A stretch of 64,000 nt of DNA from assembly GCA_006937955.1 (NCBI GenBank), contig SSNP01000025.1, positions 4,045,686 to 4,109,685 of the forward strand, in the 5' to 3' direction. The notes beneath the pieces were generated by a model. The model made no database searches. It saw nothing but the letters and a program-made list of their open reading frames with translations, and was not told where the DNA came from. The stretch is from Pachypanchax playfairii. Lineage: Eukaryota; Chordata; Actinopteri; Cyprinodontiformes; Aplocheilidae. Made by a program: the position numbers and the translations under genes. Positions 60,599-64,000 of this stretch are shown here, one piece after another; position 1 is the stretch's first letter, and each line of letters starts with the position of its first letter.

Positions 60599-62269
60599 CT
60601 GTGCACAAAGAAGGAAAACCCATTACTTTACAACAACACACCATTATCGCACATTTTAAACCTGATACACGGTGCATCTATTAAACTTAATAATCACACA
60701 TGTTCAACTACATTCAGTTAAAAAAAAAACACTCAGATTTCTATTTATCAGTTTGCAATTACAATTACACTGATGCTGACAACGTGGGCAGGGTTGCCAG
60801 GTCAGGTGTGGGGACCAGCGGAATGTGCATAATTGCATGTTAATTGGTACTGAGAATGTGTACAGTATGTGTGCGTGTGTGTGTTGCTATGTCAGACTGT
60901 GTTATTTTGCATGGCATTATCAGGAAGAGGATGTTAAAACACGAGTGTGTGCCTTCTCTTAACAATGTGTGTATGTGCATTAGTAAGTATATGTGAGCAT
61001 TTTTAGAACATCTTTGTACATGTGTGTGTATTGTGTGTGTGTTTTGCGTGTGAGTGTGTGTGTGTGTGTGTGTGTGTAAGGTCAGGGCACGTGTTAGAGG
61101 CGATGGCATCGTGGAGCTGCCTACATCTGGATAATAGGCTGTAATGAAGGGGAGCAGTTCGTTTGAATGGAACCAGCTGCAACCAGCTAACATAACTACT
61201 GTAATACTGCTGGTATGAAGGCATGAAGGGGAAGAAGAATACAACATATTTATTAACGTGTACATGCAAGATGAAGTTGGAAATGCAGTTGGCTTTAGAA
61301 TATAGTTATATATTTTTTTTCTGTTACAGAGCAACAATCAGTGTAAAAACACGTTTTTTTTCACCTGTAAAATACTGTAAAGACATAATGTTAATTTGCA
61401 TATCCTTGCAATTACACAGGTGTCAGTGAAAACTAGTGCAAAAAATGTCGAATACAAGAACATAGTTTCAAACAAAAGTTTTTATGAATTCATGAATAAC
61501 ACCTCTATTGTTAGAATGCAGTTATCAAATACTTTTCTTTACACTTGGCAAACAACTAAAAATATGAAAACCAATACATTTTTAAAAATAAAAAAATAAA
61601 ATTCTATTTAGTGACTCTTTCAGTGGATACAAGTGGGGTCACACATGAGCAAGTTAAGAATATATATATATATATATTTTTTTTTTCATTCAAATTCTGG
61701 TCTATAAAATGCCTCCCCTCATGTTAAATATCGGTTATATTTATATGGTCTTGAACACTATTTCTTATTTTATGCCCATATTATCCAGCTGGAATTTTCT
61801 CTGGTTGCCTGGCAACCTGATGATGATGACAATAGACAAAATACAGCGATACTGGCCTTCCCATGAGCAAGAACAAAAAAAAGCATCTTCCACAAAATGT
61901 TGCTTTAACAGACTTAGTTTGTGCAAAAAGGTTGAATTTTAATCAAAAGGCAGCAGCTGTTATGCTGTTTGTACAAGTCTTTAGGACAAAAAAAAAAAAA
62001 AAGAAGGAAAATACATTTACATAAATTCTGTAAAGCTCCATTAGGTTCATAATGTGTTGAGCTCATGCTTTAATGTGCATCCTAATGGTGCTAATACCTT
62101 CCAGCCCGTACCGATGCGGACTAGTTATCAGTGTAATTGAATTAAAATGACCTCATGGTATTATTCAAGACAAGTAAAGGGAGAAGAAGACACAGCACAT
62201 CCATCTATTGGGTAATTACAGTATTCTTTCCTTCTATTTGATCCCACTTGGTATTCAAATGCTGCTCAC
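60599..62269 (-). other. plxna1: plxna1 last intron
   Basis: Intron bounded by GTGAGC and CAG. It contains GT-rich simple sequence at 60866-60882 and 61019-61078, an (AT)n and poly(T) stretch at 61661-61686 and an A-run near 61988-62002. No other gene or recognised mobile element is seen. The long minus-strand frame crossing it is produced by the GT repeat. Confidence 0.85.
61019..61078 (+). repeat. (GT)n microsatellite in plxna1 intron
   Basis: Interrupted GT/TG dinucleotide repeat. The last part, from about 61052, is an almost uninterrupted run. It reads as CA on the sense strand of plxna1 and generates a spurious Thr-His-rich open frame. Confidence 0.95.
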
Positions 62270-62420
62270 CTCATCTTTGTATTTGATGATGTAGGTGTAG
62301 ATCTCATGCAGAGCAGACATGCTGTTGAACTGGCTGAGGTGCAGGCGGGACTGCTCTGCTAAGTAGGCACTCATGTCCTGATCACTGATGGCTGGCATAC
62401 GGGAGATATCGGAATAATAT
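62270..62420 (-). CDS. plxna1: plexin-A1, penultimate coding exon
   Basis: The acceptor is CTCTTCTAG and the donor is GAG followed by GTGAGC. The first base completes the split arginine, giving R-YYSDISRMPAISDQDM, and 50 full codons follow, ending in IIKYKDE in phase 0. This is the C-terminal helical end of the plexin GAP domain. The stretch MSAYLAEQSRLHLSQFNS and the following SALHEIYTY match plexin-A1 as I recall it, whereas A2, A3 and A4 carry different residues after the AEQSR motif; this is the main reason for the A1 assignment. Which teleost duplicate (plxna1a or plxna1b) it is cannot be told from this fragment. The upstream intron (62421-63479) is 1,059 bp. Confidence 0.96.
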
Positions 62421-63736
<1,316 letters not shown>

Positions 63737-63861
63737 TTAAAAGACTTATTGCATTGTATTCAGCAAGTGCAGGAATTATCTTCTTGATAGATTTTAAAGT
63801 ACTTAGATGTTTTTTTTTTTTAATTCTCTACATACAAAGAAAAAGAAACGCTGTTCCTTAC

Positions 63862-64000
63862 CAGTTGCTCTTCCAGGTGTGCCGTACATCATAGTCTGTG
63901 ATGGAGTGTTTGTCAGCTTGTTCGTCCAGGAAGTCGAACATGTATTTGATGGCCAGTGGCAATGCACTGCCTCTGTGAGCTGTGCTGAAGATGGTCTCAA
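63862..64000 (-). CDS. plxna1: plexin-A1, exon encoding middle of the GAP domain (partial at window edge)
   Basis: This is the most upstream plexin-A exon visible; it continues beyond the right edge of the window. On the minus strand it starts with two bases of a split codon and gives 45 codons, beginning ETIFSTAHRGSALPLAIKYM and ending HTWKSN, then TG as the first two bases of a split cysteine codon. It is followed by a GTAAGG donor. Plexins are single-pass semaphorin receptors in the plasma membrane; this part belongs to the cytoplasmic RasGAP-fold domain, which is reported to act on Rap GTPases during growth-cone collapse. The residues are close to the vertebrate plexin-A consensus as I remember it, with no frameshift or stop, so the gene looks intact here. 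The orthology call to A1 rests mainly on the downstream exons. Confidence 0.93.

Noticed and set aside
60840..61337. 165-codon minus-strand open frame, the longest in the window
   Set aside because: Its core is Thr-His repeats encoded by the intronic GT/CA microsatellite, and it lies inside a plxna1 intron. No domain outside the repeat.

Overview
This is an animal nuclear genome window, almost certainly from a teleost fish. It is AT-rich, gene-poor and intron-containing, and it is littered with degraded repeats that I recognise from fish genomes: Rex1-like LINE pieces, Tc1 transposase remains, a (GGATGGAT)n-tailed SINE-like family and a TTAA-flanked piggyBac-type element. There are no operons, ribosome binding sites, CRISPR arrays or other prokaryotic features. 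Most open frames in the window are short, lack homology I can name, and are chance or simple-repeat frames.

The only gene I can identify firmly is at the right edge on the minus strand. Four coding exons (63862-64000 running off the window, 63480-63692, 62270-62420 and 60503-60598) join with consistent phase and GT-AG introns. They give the last 198 residues of a plexin-A protein, the second half of the cytoplasmic GAP domain through to the stop codon. From memory of the paralogs, the sequence matches plexin-A1 better than A2, A3 or A4, so I call it plxna1 (a or b copy not resolved). Its 3' UTR runs leftward from 60502; a candidate poly(A) signal lies at 60289-60294, but alternative ends much further downstream are possible.

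Everything left of about 55 kb is intergenic sequence downstream of plxna1. From left to right it holds a SINE-like piece (203-316), an internally deleted Rex1-like LINE (about 600-1487), a SINE-like 3' half (6867-7068), a Tc1/mariner-type terminus (9796-9860), a LINE reverse-transcriptase tail (14190-14412, minus), another LINE reverse-transcriptase relic (15586-15912), a Tc1 transposase relic (18640-19075), a Rex1-like inter-domain fragment (24110-24412, minus), a solo LTR with a 5-bp target duplication (29645-30133), a piggyBac-like MITE (35009-35584), the SINE-like family again (35956-36193 minus; 39483-39668; 44244-44442), a second copy of the LINE tail (38280-38430, minus), and many microsatellites.

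A few exon-like stretches cannot be assigned: 47349-47511 (plus), 55618-55686 (minus) and 16200-16361 (minus). They are reported as candidates only. I found no convincing evidence of a previously undescribed system. The most informative structures are the solo LTR, the TTAA element and the LINE whose endonuclease and reverse-transcriptase ends have been fused by deletion.
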